From assembly GCA_017305555.1 (NCBI GenBank), contig JAFKKM010000034.1, positions 1 through 59,704 of the forward strand: a stretch of DNA of 59,704 nucleotides, written 5' to 3'. Made by a program: the position numbers and the translations under genes. The DNA is from Hyphomicrobiales bacterium (lineage in GTDB: Bacteria; Pseudomonadota; Alphaproteobacteria; Rhizobiales; Xanthobacteraceae). The stretch's first letter is position 1; each line of letters opens with the position of its first letter. This document shows, one piece after another, positions 9,050 to 19,459 of the stretch. The notes under the pieces were generated by a model. That model made no database searches, was not told where the DNA came from, and saw nothing but the letters and a program-made list of their open reading frames with translations.

Positions 9050-9794
9050 CGGCACCCTCGCCGAGATAAACCGCCTTGACGCGCGGATCGTGCGCCACCT
9101 CATCCGGTGTGCCTTCAACCAGCAGCGCGCCGCTGACCAGCACCGAAATGCGATCGGCGAAGGAAAACACGAGATCCATATCGTGCTCGATCAGCAGCAC
9201 CGTCACCTCGCGCGGCAAGCCGGCGACGGCGGCGAGGATTTCGTGACGCTCACTTTGCGGCACGCCGGCGGCCGGTTCGTCCAGCAACAGCACGCGCGGC
9301 TTGGTGGCGATGGCGAGCGCTATCTCCAGCAGACGCTGCTTGCCGTAGGGCAATGTGCCGGTCGGCTCATTCATCACATCGAGCAGATGGAAGCGTTCCA
9401 GCGTCTCCGCGATCTCGACATTGACGTTGGCGCGAGAGCCGAGCCGCCGCCACCAGTCGCCACCGTGGCCGAGCCGCTCCGACACCGCGAGCCCGATGGT
9501 CTCCAGCGGCGTCAGATCAGCGTAAAGCTGATTGATCTGGAAGGTTCGCGACAGTCCGCGCAACACCCGCGCCTGCACCGTGAGACCGGTGATGTCCGCG
9601 CCCTCCAGCATGATCTTGCCGCCGTTCGGCTTGATCACGCCGGTCAGGAGATTGATCACCGTGGTCTTGCCGGCGCCGTTGGGACCGATCAGCGCGTGAC
9701 GCGCGCCAGCCGCGATCTTCAGCGACAAGTCGCGAGTGACGTGCAGGCCACCGAACTGCTTGTCGAGACCGATGGTTTCCAAGGCGAAGGTCAT
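9042..9794 (-). CDS. livG: Liv-type ABC transporter ATP-binding protein LivG (operon 1)
   Basis: A 250-aa ATPase partner of LivF. Walker A is GPNGAGKTT, Walker B is VLLLDEPAAGVP, and the switch region IEHDMDLVF is typical of LivG. Its signature region reads LPYGKQRLLEIALAI instead of LSGGQ, which is usual in the LivG branch. Start MTFALETIGL at 9794 overlaps the livM stop by 4 bases (ATGA). The longer frame upstream is a read-through of the livM region. Confidence 0.95.
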   Translation of the reverse strand: MTFALETIGLDKQFGGLHVTRDLSLKIAAGARHALIGPNGAGKTTVINLLTGVIKPNGGKIMLEGADITGLTVQARVLRGLSRTFQINQLYADLTPLETIGLAVSERLGHGGDWWRRLGSRANVNVEIAETLERFHLLDVMNEPTGTLPYGKQRLLEIALAIATKPRVLLLDEPAAGVPQSERHEILAAVAGLPREVTVLLIEHDMDLVFSFADRISVLVSGALLVEGTPDEVAHDPRVKAVYLGEGADA

Positions 9795-10801
9795 GACGCG
9801 CTCCGGCTGAGAGACGTCATCCGTCGCATCGCGAGACGAGGCAGCCACATTACGCCGCGATACATCCGCTCGCGGCCGATCAGGACAATCAGCACCAACA
9901 CGAGGCCGATCCAGAACTGCCAGAACTGCGGCGTCCACGACGAGAACATGTCTTGCAGCACGCGAAAGACCACAGCGCCGATCAGGCCGCCGTAGAGATA
10001 TCCGGCGCCGCCGATCACCAGCACCAGCAGCAAATCGGCAGAACGCTCGAACGAAAAGACGTCGAGCGACGCGAGCGCCGTCGTCTGCGTGAACAACGCC
10101 CCTGCGATCCCGGCATAGAACGCCGACAGCGTGTAGATTGCGATCAGGCGACGGTTGACCGGAATGCCGATGGCGGCGGCGCGCAGCGGGTTGTTGCGGA
10201 TCGCACGCAGCGACAGACCGAACGGCGAATGCACGATCAGCCGCGCCAGCAGGAACAGCACGAACAACACCACAAGGCAGTAGATGAATCCGACCTTGCC
10301 GAAGATATCGAAGGAAAAGAGACCGAGGATCGGATCGATGACGATGCCTTGCAGGCCGTCGAAGCCGCCGGTGATATCGGAGAACTTGTTGGCGAGCTCG
10401 CGCAATAGCAGCGCGATACCGAGCGTCACCATCAACTGGCTCAATTCAGAGCCGCGGATCACCAGGAAACTGGTGGCAAACCCCAGCACCATCGCCGCAC
10501 AGCCCGCAACCACCAGCGCCAGTATCGGCTCCTTGACGATGCCGTGCACCGCCAGCAGTCCGGCAGCATAAGCACCAACACCGAAGAAGGCCGCGTGCCC
10601 CAGCGAAACAATGCCGGCATAGCCGAGAATGAGATCAAGCGAGAGCGCGAACAGCCCGAGCCACGCCATCTCGGTGAGGATCAGGTAGCGATCGGAGAAC
10701 ACGAAGATCGCCGCAATCGCGATCAGCCAGAATGCGGTTTCGCCGTGCCCCCAACGGGCCCGCCGCAACGAAACTTCGCCGACGCCGTGATCCGCGCTCA
10801 T
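9791..10801 (-). CDS. livM: Liv-type ABC transporter permease LivM (operon 1)
   Basis: A 336-aa inner-membrane permease with about eight to ten hydrophobic helices. The LivM signature SLGHAAFFGVGAYAAG is around residues 68-83, and the conserved segment ending GGAGYLYGGLIGA lies in the C-terminal half. It starts 7 bp after livH ends and overlaps livG by 4 bases. Together with LivH it forms the membrane channel. Confidence 0.95.
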   Translation of the reverse strand: MSADHGVGEVSLRRARWGHGETAFWLIAIAAIFVFSDRYLILTEMAWLGLFALSLDLILGYAGIVSLGHAAFFGVGAYAAGLLAVHGIVKEPILALVVAGCAAMVLGFATSFLVIRGSELSQLMVTLGIALLLRELANKFSDITGGFDGLQGIVIDPILGLFSFDIFGKVGFIYCLVVLFVLFLLARLIVHSPFGLSLRAIRNNPLRAAAIGIPVNRRLIAIYTLSAFYAGIAGALFTQTTALASLDVFSFERSADLLLVLVIGGAGYLYGGLIGAVVFRVLQDMFSSWTPQFWQFWIGLVLVLIVLIGRERMYRGVMWLPRLAMRRMTSLSRSAS

Positions 10802-10808
10802 GGCCGGC

Positions 10809-11678
10809 TCACCGTTGCGCCACGCGGCCGAACAGGCCGTTCGGACGCCAGATCAGGATCACGATCATCACCGTGTAGATGACGAAGGCGCCGAGCTTCG
10901 GCACATAGTATTTGCCGGCGACGTCGGCCACGCCGAGCAGCAGCGAGGCCAGGAATGGGCCAGTGATGGTTTGTGAACCGCCCACCGTCACCACGATCAG
11001 GAAGTAGATCATGAACTTGAGCGGGAAGTACGGATCGAGCCCGAGGATTTCCGCACCCAGCGCGCCGCCGAGCCCCGCGAGCCCGGAGCCGAATGCAAAG
11101 GTCAGCGCGAACACTTGCGGCACGTTGATGCCAAGACCCGAGGCGGCGCGCGGATCGTCCACCGCTGCGCGCAGGCGGCTGCCGAAGCGAGTGTTCGCCA
11201 ATGTCAACTGAATGCCCAGCGTCAGCAGGCCGCAAATCACGATGATCATCAGCCGATAGCGACCGACGCCAATGCCGAAGATGTTGAACTGACCTTCGAG
11301 CATCGCCGGCAGATGGATGAAGATCTGCGACGATCCCATAATGTAGTCCACCACCGTCACCGCCATGAACACCAGCCCGATGGTGAATAGCACCTGATCG
11401 AGCGGATTGCGGTGATAGAGATGCTTGTAGAGCGTCTGCTCCATGACCAGGCCGATCAGCGCGCTGGCGATAAAGGCCATCGGCAGGGCGACGAAGAACG
11501 GCACGCCGGACTGGTTGACCAGCACCGCGCAGATATAGCCGCCGGCCATCGCGAACGCGCCGTGCGCAAGGTTGACGAAATTCATCAGCCCCAGCGTCAC
11601 CGCCAGCCCGCACGACAACACGAACAGCAACATGCCGTAGGCAACGCCGTCGAACAGGATGGTGAGGAGTGCGGTCAT
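10809..11678 (-). CDS. livH: Liv-type ABC transporter permease LivH (operon 1)
   Basis: A 289-aa permease made of hydrophobic helices with the LivH family start (LFDGVAYGMLLFVLSCGLAV) and the conserved NFVNLAHGAFAM motif near residue 35. The C-terminal RPNGLFGR motif is typical of the family. It is the first membrane gene after the binding-protein gene; the 136-bp gap between them holds a palindromic repeat (11697-11783). Confidence 0.95.
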   Translation of the reverse strand: MTALLTILFDGVAYGMLLFVLSCGLAVTLGLMNFVNLAHGAFAMAGGYICAVLVNQSGVPFFVALPMAFIASALIGLVMEQTLYKHLYHRNPLDQVLFTIGLVFMAVTVVDYIMGSSQIFIHLPAMLEGQFNIFGIGVGRYRLMIIVICGLLTLGIQLTLANTRFGSRLRAAVDDPRAASGLGINVPQVFALTFAFGSGLAGLGGALGAEILGLDPYFPLKFMIYFLIVVTVGGSQTITGPFLASLLLGVADVAGKYYVPKLGAFVIYTVMIVILIWRPNGLFGRVAQR

Positions 11679-11696
11679 GCGAATCTTTATGTGTTG

Positions 11697-11783
11697 TCAT
11701 GGCCGGGCTTGTCCCGGCCATCCACGTTCAAGAACGACGGAAAGCAAAAAGACGTGGATGCCCGGCACAAGGCCGGGCATGAC
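11697..11783. repeat. Long palindromic intergenic repeat, copy 2
   Basis: About 87-bp inverted repeat beginning TCATGGCCGGGCTTGTCC and ending GGCCGGGCATGACG, with inner CCACGT/ACGTGG arms. It lies inside Liv operon 1 between the binding-protein gene and livH, where the RNA hairpin could lower or uncouple expression of the membrane genes relative to the binding protein. Confidence 0.9.
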
Positions 11784-11814
11784 GGCCCTCTCGGTCGAGC
11801 AACCACCGAGGCCC

Positions 11815-12993
11815 CTACTTCTTCGTCTTGCCGGGGTCCTTGACGTCCTTGAAGGTCTCGAACTCGACGTTGTAAAGCTCGCCGTCCTTCTTCTCGACCT
11901 TGCGGATATAGACGTTCTGCACGATGTCGCGGGTTTCCGGATCGATCGAGATCGGGCCGCGCGGGCTTTCCCACGCCATGCCCTTCATCGCTGCGATCAG
12001 CGAGTCGCCGTCGGCCTTGCCGCCGGTCTTCTGCAGCGCAGCATAGATCAGGTGGATGCCGTCATAGCCGCCAACCGCCATGAAGCCCGGCCGCTGGTTG
12101 TAGGCCTTCTTGTAGGCCGCGACGAAATCCTTGTTCACCTGCGAGGGATGAGCCGCTGAATAGATGTGCGCCGTCACCGCGCCGAGCGCGGAATCGCCCA
12201 TGCCGTTGAGCAGGTCGTCATCCATTACGTCGCCCGGCCCGATCACCTTGATGCCGCTCTTGTCGAGGCCGCGCTCGGCATACTGCTTCATGAAGTTGCC
12301 GCCCTGTCCGGCCGGCACAAACACGAACATCGCGTCCGGCTTGGCGTCCTTCATGCGTTGCAGGAACGGCGCGAAGTCCGGGTTGGCCAGCGGTACCTTG
12401 ACTTCCTCGACGATCTGCCCGCCGCCGGCGGTGAAATGCTCCTTGAAGAATTTCAACGCGTCATGGCCCGGCGCGTAGTCCGAAGTCAGCGTCGCGACTT
12501 TCTTGATGCCGTTTTTCACTGCCCAGTCGCCGATAATGGTCGACGACTGCCCCAGCGTGAAACTGGTGCGCACGATATAGGGCGACTTCTCGGTGATGAC
12601 CGACGTGCCCGCCGCCATGACGACTTCCGGCACCTTGGCTTGGGTCGCCAGCGGCGCGGCGGCGAAGGCCGCCGGCGTCACGCCGAAACCGGCGATAATG
12701 TTGACCTTGTCGTTGACGATCAACTCCTGCGCCAACCGCTTGGTGTTGTCCGGCACCGCGGCATCGTCCTTCAGAATGACTTCGATCTTTTTGCCGGCGA
12801 CAGTGTCACCATGCTGCTGCATGTAGAGCTTGACGGCATTATCGATTTGCTTGCCGGTGGAGGCTTGGCCACCGGTCATCGGCACGATCAGGCCGATCTT
12901 GACCGTGTCCTGCGCCTGCGCGGCCAAGGCGGATGCGCCCAACAGCAAACCGGCGGCGGCTACTCGAAGCAACGTTTTTTGACGGATCGACAT
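11815..12993 (-). CDS. Liv-type ABC transporter periplasmic substrate-binding protein (operon 1)
   Basis: A 392-aa periplasmic binding protein of the Leu/Ile/Val or amide-binding family (type 1 PBP fold). Signal peptide MSIRQKTLLRVAAAG... has likely cleavage after AQA near residue 28, followed by the conserved strand TVKIGLIVPMTGG. GGGGAGGAG lies 8 bases before the ATG at 12993, which fixes the start; the upstream frame is non-coding. It is the first gene of the operon and faces a 277-bp divergent intergenic region shared with the DUF2939 gene. The ligand cannot be read from sequence; relatives bind branched amino acids, amides or aromatic acids. Confidence 0.93.
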   Translation of the reverse strand: MSIRQKTLLRVAAAGLLLGASALAAQAQDTVKIGLIVPMTGGQASTGKQIDNAVKLYMQQHGDTVAGKKIEVILKDDAAVPDNTKRLAQELIVNDKVNIIAGFGVTPAAFAAAPLATQAKVPEVVMAAGTSVITEKSPYIVRTSFTLGQSSTIIGDWAVKNGIKKVATLTSDYAPGHDALKFFKEHFTAGGGQIVEEVKVPLANPDFAPFLQRMKDAKPDAMFVFVPAGQGGNFMKQYAERGLDKSGIKVIGPGDVMDDDLLNGMGDSALGAVTAHIYSAAHPSQVNKDFVAAYKKAYNQRPGFMAVGGYDGIHLIYAALQKTGGKADGDSLIAAMKGMAWESPRGPISIDPETRDIVQNVYIRKVEKKDGELYNVEFETFKDVKDPGKTKK

Positions 12994-13270
12994 AAGCACT
13001 CCTCCCCTGAGCATCCGCTCTTGGACCGTGTCGCCGGCGATTTTCGCCTGGCACAATTGAAACCTTTTTTGGGGCAGCGCGGATTGCCCGCTTGGAACAC
13101 CGGCACCCCATCTAAATGGCACACAAAAGCCGGAACCGATCAACAGGATTTTAGCCACAAAAAATTGGATAAAACGAATGTTCGGGTACATCCGCGAACA
13201 ATACGATTTCCCATAGGTTGTAGCTTCGCTACACCTTTTTGAGACCTGATTTGGAGCGAACAGACCGGAG

Positions 13271-13858
13271 ATGCGCTGGTTCCTGGGTATCGTTATCGCG
13301 GCTATCGTGACAGCCGCGATCTATTATGGGTCGGCGCTTTATGGTCTCTCCCATCTGGCGGCGGCCACGCGCGACGGCGACGGCGCCGCGATCGTTGCCC
13401 GTACCGATCTTCCCCGGCTGAGCAACTCCCTGAGCGAGCAGATCGTGCAGGCCTATCTGGAACGTGTGGGCGCCAGCCGGCACGTCAGCCCAATGGAACG
13501 GATGCTGGTGGGCGGTTATGGCGCCACGGTCGCCGACGTCCTGGTGTCGAAGCTGCTGACACCTGAAAATTTGACCGAATTGCTCAAGGCGGGCCGGCTG
13601 GCCGAGACGAAGACGTCACCTGCGTTGACGGGATTGCCGTCCCTGACCGACCTCCAGAAGATCAACCTTCTCACGCAATTCGGCCGGATCCATTACATCA
13701 ATCCGGTCAAGCTGAGCATTCGCGTCAGCAAATCCGCCGACCCCGAGGAGGCAACCGCCATCGTGTTGCATCGCAGTTCGCTGACCTGGAAGCTGGCGGG
13801 GATCGAGCTTCCGCGTAAAGTGCTGCGCAAGATCGCCGCCAGCCTGCCGGCGCGATAG
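13271..13858 (+). CDS. DUF2939 domain-containing protein
   Basis: A 195-aa protein with an N-terminal membrane anchor or signal (WFLGIVIAAIVTAAIYYGSA), then the GLSHLAAATRDGDGAAIVARTDLPRL region that defines DUF2939. Function unknown; probably periplasmic and membrane-tethered. It is divergent from the Liv binding-protein gene and convergent with purU, whose stop lies only 5 bp away. A 9-bp perfect inverted repeat (13295-13303 and 13312-13320) falls within the codons for the anchor and could form an early mRNA hairpin. Confidence 0.85.
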   Translation: MRWFLGIVIAAIVTAAIYYGSALYGLSHLAAATRDGDGAAIVARTDLPRLSNSLSEQIVQAYLERVGASRHVSPMERMLVGGYGATVADVLVSKLLTPENLTELLKAGRLAETKTSPALTGLPSLTDLQKINLLTQFGRIHYINPVKLSIRVSKSADPEEATAIVLHRSSLTWKLAGIELPRKVLRKIAASLPAR

Positions 13859-13863
13859 CCGGG

Positions 13864-14727
13864 TCAGTCCATGAATACGACGGTCTTGTTGCCGTTGAGG
13901 ATCACGCGATCCTGGAGATGGTGACGCACGGCGCGGGCAAGCACCCGGCGCTCGATATCGCGCCCCTTGCGGACGAGATCTTCGGGCGCATCGCGATGGC
14001 TGATCCGCTCGACGTCCTGATCGATGATCGGCCCTTCGTCCAACGCGCTGGTGACGTAATGCGCCGTCGCGCCGATGAGTTTGACGCCACGCGCATGCGC
14101 CTGATGATACGGCCGCGCGCCCTTGAAGCCCGGCAGGAACGAGTGGTGGATATTGATGCAACGCCCCGACAGTTCTTCCGCCAGCTTGTTCGACAGAATT
14201 TGCATGTAGCGTGCCAGCACCACCAGATCGGTCTGCGTGGTCTTCACGAGGTCTGAGATGGCGGCTTCCTGCGCATCGCGCGTTTCCTTGGTGACCGGCA
14301 GATAATGAAACGGGATGTCGCCGAGATCGAGCCCGCTGTAGGTTTCGCGCGGATGATTGGAGACGATGGCGGTCGGGATCATCGCCAGTTCGCCGGTGCG
14401 CCAGCGATAGAGAATATCCGCGAGGCAGTGATCGGATTGCGACACCAGCAGCATCACGCGCCGCAACGTTGCCCGGTCACGCATCAGCCAGCGCATCGCG
14501 AACCGCTCGGCGATGGCGCCGAAGCCGGTTTGCAACGACGACAAACTGACCGCGAGGTCGGCCGGGTTGAACACCACCCGCATGAAGAAGTGATTGGACT
14601 CGACGTCGTTGAACTGCTGCGCGTCGAGGATGTTCTGTCCGTTGTGAGCCAGGAAGGTCGACACCGCCGAGACGATTCCCGGACGATCCGGGCAAGACAG
14701 TGTCAAAACGAACTGAGGGTCGGGCAT
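13864..14727 (-). CDS. purU: Formyltetrahydrofolate deformylase
   Basis: A 287-aa cytosolic enzyme that hydrolyses 10-formyl-THF to formate and THF, balancing the one-carbon pool. An ACT domain (about 5-80, [15 protein letters not shown]) precedes the formyltransferase-like core. The catalytic triad is present as N192 and H194 in [10 protein letters not shown] and D230 in [19 protein letters not shown] is the family start, so 14727 is taken rather than the longer frame. Stand-alone gene, divergent from the CoA-transferase gene. Confidence 0.96.
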   Translation of the reverse strand: MPDPQFVLTLSCPDRPGIVSAVSTFLAHNGQNILDAQQFNDVESNHFFMRVVFNPADLAVSLSSLQTGFGAIAERFAMRWLMRDRATLRRVMLLVSQSDHCLADILYRWRTGELAMIPTAIVSNHPRETYSGLDLGDIPFHYLPVTKETRDAQEAAISDLVKTTQTDLVVLARYMQILSNKLAEELSGRCINIHHSFLPGFKGARPYHQAHARGVKLIGATAHYVTSALDEGPIIDQDVERISHRDAPEDLVRKGRDIERRVLARAVRHHLQDRVILNGNKTVVFMD

Positions 14728-14885
14728 AGTCTGTCCATATGAGCAAGACCGCACGAAATCGGCGGAAGTCGGCCTTGCTCTATCACCCGCGGAGGGGCCA
14801 CGCCAACCTCTTGCATAGCAGCTTGACTTGACGGCTCCGACCACCCGGACATTATACGCGCAACGAATAACAAAGGTGGAAACCG

Positions 14886-17324
14886 ATGCCGGAATTGCCG
14901 TTGACGAATTTGCGTGTGGTGGAAATCGGCTCCGGTGATGCCCTCGCCTATTGCGGCAAGTTGTTCTCCGATTTCGGCGCGGAGGTCATCAAGATCGAAC
15001 CACCCGGCGGCGATCCGGCGCGGCGCATCGCACCGGCGGTGGATGCCGGCGGCGGCCACAAGGAAAGCGCATACTTTGCGTGGCTGAACACCAACAAGCA
15101 AAGCATCACCGCCGATCTCGGCAGCCACGCCGACGTTGCACGCATCCGCAAGATGTTGGGTCACGCCGACCTGCTGCTCGACGCGCGGCCACCCGGCATC
15201 ATCGAAAGCTCGTTTCTGAAGCACGACGATCTGCGCGCTGCCGATCCTGCGCTGGCGATCACCGCGATCTCATGGTTCGGTGAACATGGCCCCTATCGCG
15301 ACTATGCCACCACGGATTCGGTGTGCCGCAGCCTCGCCGGTCTCGTGAAGCTGGTCGGCGCAGCGGAAGGCCCGCCGGTGCTGCCGCGTGACGGCCAGAT
15401 CGCGGTGATGGCCGGGTTGACGGCCTTCATTCCGAGCCTCGCCGGACTCTACGGCCGCGCTCACGGCGCACGCCGGTTTGCCGTCAGCGCGTTCGAGGCG
15501 ATGTTGCAGATCAGCGAGTTCGATACCGGACTGGCCTTGGAGTCCGGCTTCACGCGACGGCGCCTCGCGATCAATCGCTTCGGGCGCGGCTTCCCGGTCG
15601 GCAACTTCGCCACCAAGCAGGGCTGGCTCGGCGTTACGGTTGTGACGCCGGCGCAGTGGAACAGTTTCTGCGCCATGATCGGCCTGCCGGAACTCGGCCC
15701 CGATCCGCGCTATTCGGCGACCGCCGACCGTTATCTCCATGCCGAAGAACTCAGCCGCATCATTCATCCAGTACTGATGCAGAAGACCGCACGCGAATGG
15801 TTCGAGCAAGGCATCGAACTGAGGCTGCCGCTGGCCATCGTGCCGGACATGGCTGAGCTCTTGGCGCAACAGGTCCTCCGTGTGCGCGGCGCATTCGCGC
15901 CGGTGCGGATCGGCACAGCGTCATTCGATGCGCCGGTGCTACCGCAGCACCTGACGCGCTCGCGGCCCAAGCCCAACGGCGTCGCACCGCGCGCGGGCGC
16001 GCACAGCAATACGTCCCTCGCTCCGCGCGCGCGCCTCGCGACACGCGCCGCAACGCCTGACGATCCCCAGCCGCTCAAGGGCCTGCGCATCATCGACCTG
16101 ACCATGGGATGGGCCGGCCCCACGGCCACACGCCAGATGGGCGATCTCGGCGCCGACGTCATCAAGGTGGAGTCGTGCCAGTATCCCGACTGGTTTCGCG
16201 GCACCGATCCGCGCGGGCCGTATCATCCGGAGCGCACCTACGAGAAGACCTACTGGTTCCAGATGATGAACCGCAACAAGCGCGGCATCACGCTCGACCT
16301 GACATCGAAGGCCGGGCTCGACCTGCTTAAACGCCTGCTCAAGACGGCCGACGCCGTGATCGACAATTACGCGGCCGATGTGCTGCCGCGCATGGGGCTC
16401 GATGCGGCAGCGATGCTGAAGATCAATCCGCGCCTCGTCGTGGTGACGATGCCGGCCTTCGGCACCACCGGCGCGTGGAAGGATTGCCGTGCCTATGGCT
16501 CGACGCTCGAACAGGCCTCAGGATTGCCTTCCGTGACCGGCCGCGACGAAGACCCGCCGACCATGCTGCACGCAGCATTGGGCGATCCGCTCGGCGGCGT
16601 CAGCGCGGCGACGGCGCTGATACTGGGCTTCATGCAGCAGCGCAACACCGGCGAAGGCCAGCATATCGACCTGTCGCAGGTCGAGTGCAGTATGCAGTTC
16701 ACCGCGCCTTCGATCATCGAACAGGCTGCAACCGGCAAGACCTCGCCGCGGATCGGCAATCGCCATCCGGAATTCGTGCCGAATGGCTGCTTTCCCTGCC
16801 TCGGCGAGGATCAATGGATCACGCTGGCGATCCGCTCCGACGACGAATGGCCGAAGCTGTGCGACATCATGCACCGGCCCGACCTTGCCGCCGATCCGGC
16901 GCTCAAGACTGCCGCCGGTCGCCGCCACGAGGAGGACCGCATCGAGGTGGCGATCCGGCACTGGACCATGACGGTTCGTCCCGACCTCGCGATGGTGACG
17001 TTGCAGGCAGCCGGTATCGCCGCCGGCGTCGCACGGCTACCGGTCGATCTCGCGGCCGATCCGCACCTGATGCAGACCGGACACTGGCAACCGGCGGTGC
17101 GGCCTTATATGGGCCCGCATCTGTTGCCGTCGGTATCCTATCGCGAGGGCGACGCACGCCTGCCCTATCCGATCGGTCGCCTCGCGCCGACATTGGGCCA
17201 GCACAATCACGAGGTGCTCGGTGAGGTACTGGGACTGAGCGCCAGCGAGATCGCGGAGTTGGCTGCGAGCGAAGTAATCGGAACCACCGCGACGTCGAAG
17301 AAAAGCAAGACGAAGGCGGCATAA
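14886..17324 (+). CDS. Tandem class III (CaiB/BaiF) CoA-transferase fusion
   Basis: An 812-aa protein carrying two full CoA-transferase family III units: about residues 4-370 and 396-790, joined by a basic linker. Each unit opens with the Rossmann-type signature ([43 protein letters not shown]). The Asp that forms the acyl-aspartyl anhydride is present in both: D169 (PRDGQ) and D567 (GDPLGG). Single-unit members act as dimers that interlock like chain links, so a fused pair probably makes an internal pseudo-dimer. It moves CoA between organic acids; the substrate is unknown, though two acid-CoA ligases follow downstream. Start is ATG at 14886 with AAAGGTGGAAA before it. Confidence 0.92.
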   Translation: MPELPLTNLRVVEIGSGDALAYCGKLFSDFGAEVIKIEPPGGDPARRIAPAVDAGGGHKESAYFAWLNTNKQSITADLGSHADVARIRKMLGHADLLLDARPPGIIESSFLKHDDLRAADPALAITAISWFGEHGPYRDYATTDSVCRSLAGLVKLVGAAEGPPVLPRDGQIAVMAGLTAFIPSLAGLYGRAHGARRFAVSAFEAMLQISEFDTGLALESGFTRRRLAINRFGRGFPVGNFATKQGWLGVTVVTPAQWNSFCAMIGLPELGPDPRYSATADRYLHAEELSRIIHPVLMQKTAREWFEQGIELRLPLAIVPDMAELLAQQVLRVRGAFAPVRIGTASFDAPVLPQHLTRSRPKPNGVAPRAGAHSNTSLAPRARLATRAATPDDPQPLKGLRIIDLTMGWAGPTATRQMGDLGADVIKVESCQYPDWFRGTDPRGPYHPERTYEKTYWFQMMNRNKRGITLDLTSKAGLDLLKRLLKTADAVIDNYAADVLPRMGLDAAAMLKINPRLVVVTMPAFGTTGAWKDCRAYGSTLEQASGLPSVTGRDEDPPTMLHAALGDPLGGVSAATALILGFMQQRNTGEGQHIDLSQVECSMQFTAPSIIEQAATGKTSPRIGNRHPEFVPNGCFPCLGEDQWITLAIRSDDEWPKLCDIMHRPDLAADPALKTAAGRRHEEDRIEVAIRHWTMTVRPDLAMVTLQAAGIAAGVARLPVDLAADPHLMQTGHWQPAVRPYMGPHLLPSVSYREGDARLPYPIGRLAPTLGQHNHEVLGEVLGLSASEIAELAASEVIGTTATSKKSKTKAA

Positions 17325-17394
17325 GCCGCGAACGTCATCCAAAGGTGCGGGCGTTGGCGAATTCCCGTGCTTACCCGAACGGAGTCAGTTTTGG

Positions 17395-17483
17395 TCGTGG
17401 CTAGGCTTGTCCCGGCCATCCACGTTCTACTTTCCTGACTCGTAGACAAGACGTGGATGCCCGGCACAAAGCCGGGCATGACG
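17395..17483. repeat. Long palindromic intergenic repeat, copy 3
   Basis: About 89-bp inverted repeat with arms TCCCGGCCATCCACGTTC and GACGTGGATGCCCGG. It lies between the convergent CoA-transferase and Crp-family genes, where its hairpin could also work as a bidirectional transcription end. Confidence 0.88.
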
Positions 17484-17555
17484 GCTCTGGCTAGTTTATC
17501 GCACGGCATTTTGGTTTAAAATTCAGAATCGCAGCGTGGCCACCACGCTTAACGT

Positions 17556-18230
17556 TCATTCCCCGTAGCGCCGCAGGCGCTCCAGATCGAGAATAGTGAG
17601 CGCGCCGTATTCGAGCCGCAGCACGCCTTCCTTTTCCAGCGCCTTCAGGCAGCGGTTGGCGTTCTGCCGCGACATGCCGGAAAGCGCACCGATTTCCTCC
17701 TGGGTGATGTCGAGCTGGCGCGTGCTGTCCGGATAAAGGATCGGGTTGAACAGCGAAGCGATGCAGCGCGCCAGCCGCGCGGTCGGGTCCAGCATGCGAC
17801 CGTATTCCAATAGCCCCATGAAATGCCCGACGCGCTCATTGAGCTGCGAGACCAGGAAGCGGTTGAACCCGACGCTGTTCTCGAACAGCCACTGGAACGT
17901 CGCCCGCTCCATCAAGGCGATCCGGCTGTCACGCAACGCCACCGCGTCGTATCGCCGCGTCTCGTTCTTCAACACCGAGCCCTCGCCGAACCATGCCCCC
18001 GACGTGAGACCGGTGAAGGTCACGGCCTTGCCCGAATGCGAGATCGTTCCGATCCTGACGAGGCCCGTGACCACGCCGGTCCAGTACTCGAACTTGTCGC
18101 CGCGCATACAGATGAATTCGTTGGCGGCAAAGGCCCTTTCGGTCATTCCGGTGCGCGCGACCTCAATCTCGCGTTCACTCAACCCGGATGCCCACAGCGC
18201 AATGCGTTTCAGATGGTCGGAAGCAATCAT
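17556..18230 (-). CDS. Crp/Fnr-family transcriptional regulator
   Basis: A 224-aa regulator with an N-terminal cyclic-nucleotide-binding-like barrel (about 12-120, including GAWFGEGSVL), a dimerisation helix and a C-terminal winged helix (about 165-205, LDITQEEIGALSGMSRQNANRCL). There is no Fnr-type N-terminal Cys cluster, so oxygen sensing through iron-sulfur is not expected. It is transcribed away from Liv operon 2, separated by a 395-bp region, and is the obvious candidate to control that operon. The effector is unknown. Confidence 0.92.
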   Translation of the reverse strand: MIASDHLKRIALWASGLSEREIEVARTGMTERAFAANEFICMRGDKFEYWTGVVTGLVRIGTISHSGKAVTFTGLTSGAWFGEGSVLKNETRRYDAVALRDSRIALMERATFQWLFENSVGFNRFLVSQLNERVGHFMGLLEYGRMLDPTARLARCIASLFNPILYPDSTRQLDITQEEIGALSGMSRQNANRCLKALEKEGVLRLEYGALTILDLERLRRYGE

Positions 18231-18294
18231 GACCCAAGCGGCTTGATTTTACCGTGACAGCACGTTGCGACGGCCACTTGTTCACATTGCAGCG

Positions 18295-18319
18295 GGAAAT
18301 GTCGGACACAAGACATTCC
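18295..18319. promoter_or_regulatory. Candidate operator between the Crp-family gene and Liv operon 2
   Basis: Imperfect inverted repeat GGAAATGTC and GACATTCC separated by 8 bases, lying in the 395-bp divergent region (18231-18625). It is the strongest dyad I see there. It does not match the classical Crp/Fnr half-site TGTGA or TTGAT, so linking it to the neighbouring regulator is a guess. Confidence 0.35.
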
Positions 18320-18625
18320 GGCAATCGGCTTTGCCATAGACATCATGAAAATCGTTGGACAGCCGTTTGTTGGCGGCAGAGCTGGCGGAAAACGAAAACA
18401 ACAAGGCACGCGACTAAGGTTGTACTTTAGTGCGCCCTGTTTGGTGCGACAACTTGCAATATGGTCCGGCGGCATCCGGGCGCGACTAACGGGACGCGGC
18501 TTGGCGTCCTGCGAATTTGCAGGCAAAATCCGTGACTTGAGCGATCTTCACCCGCTCCGGGACACGGTTCCAGTTTGGGCACGGCCCACAAGAGCGTCGA
18601 AGACGCCGAGCGAGGGAGGGGAGCG

Positions 18626-19455
<830 letters not shown>

Positions 19456-19459
<4 letters not shown>

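Noticed and set aside
12994-13270. Sigma-54 type promoter (TGGCAC motifs near 13048 and 13113)
   Set aside because: Neither TGGCAC is followed at the right spacing by TTGC; chance matches.
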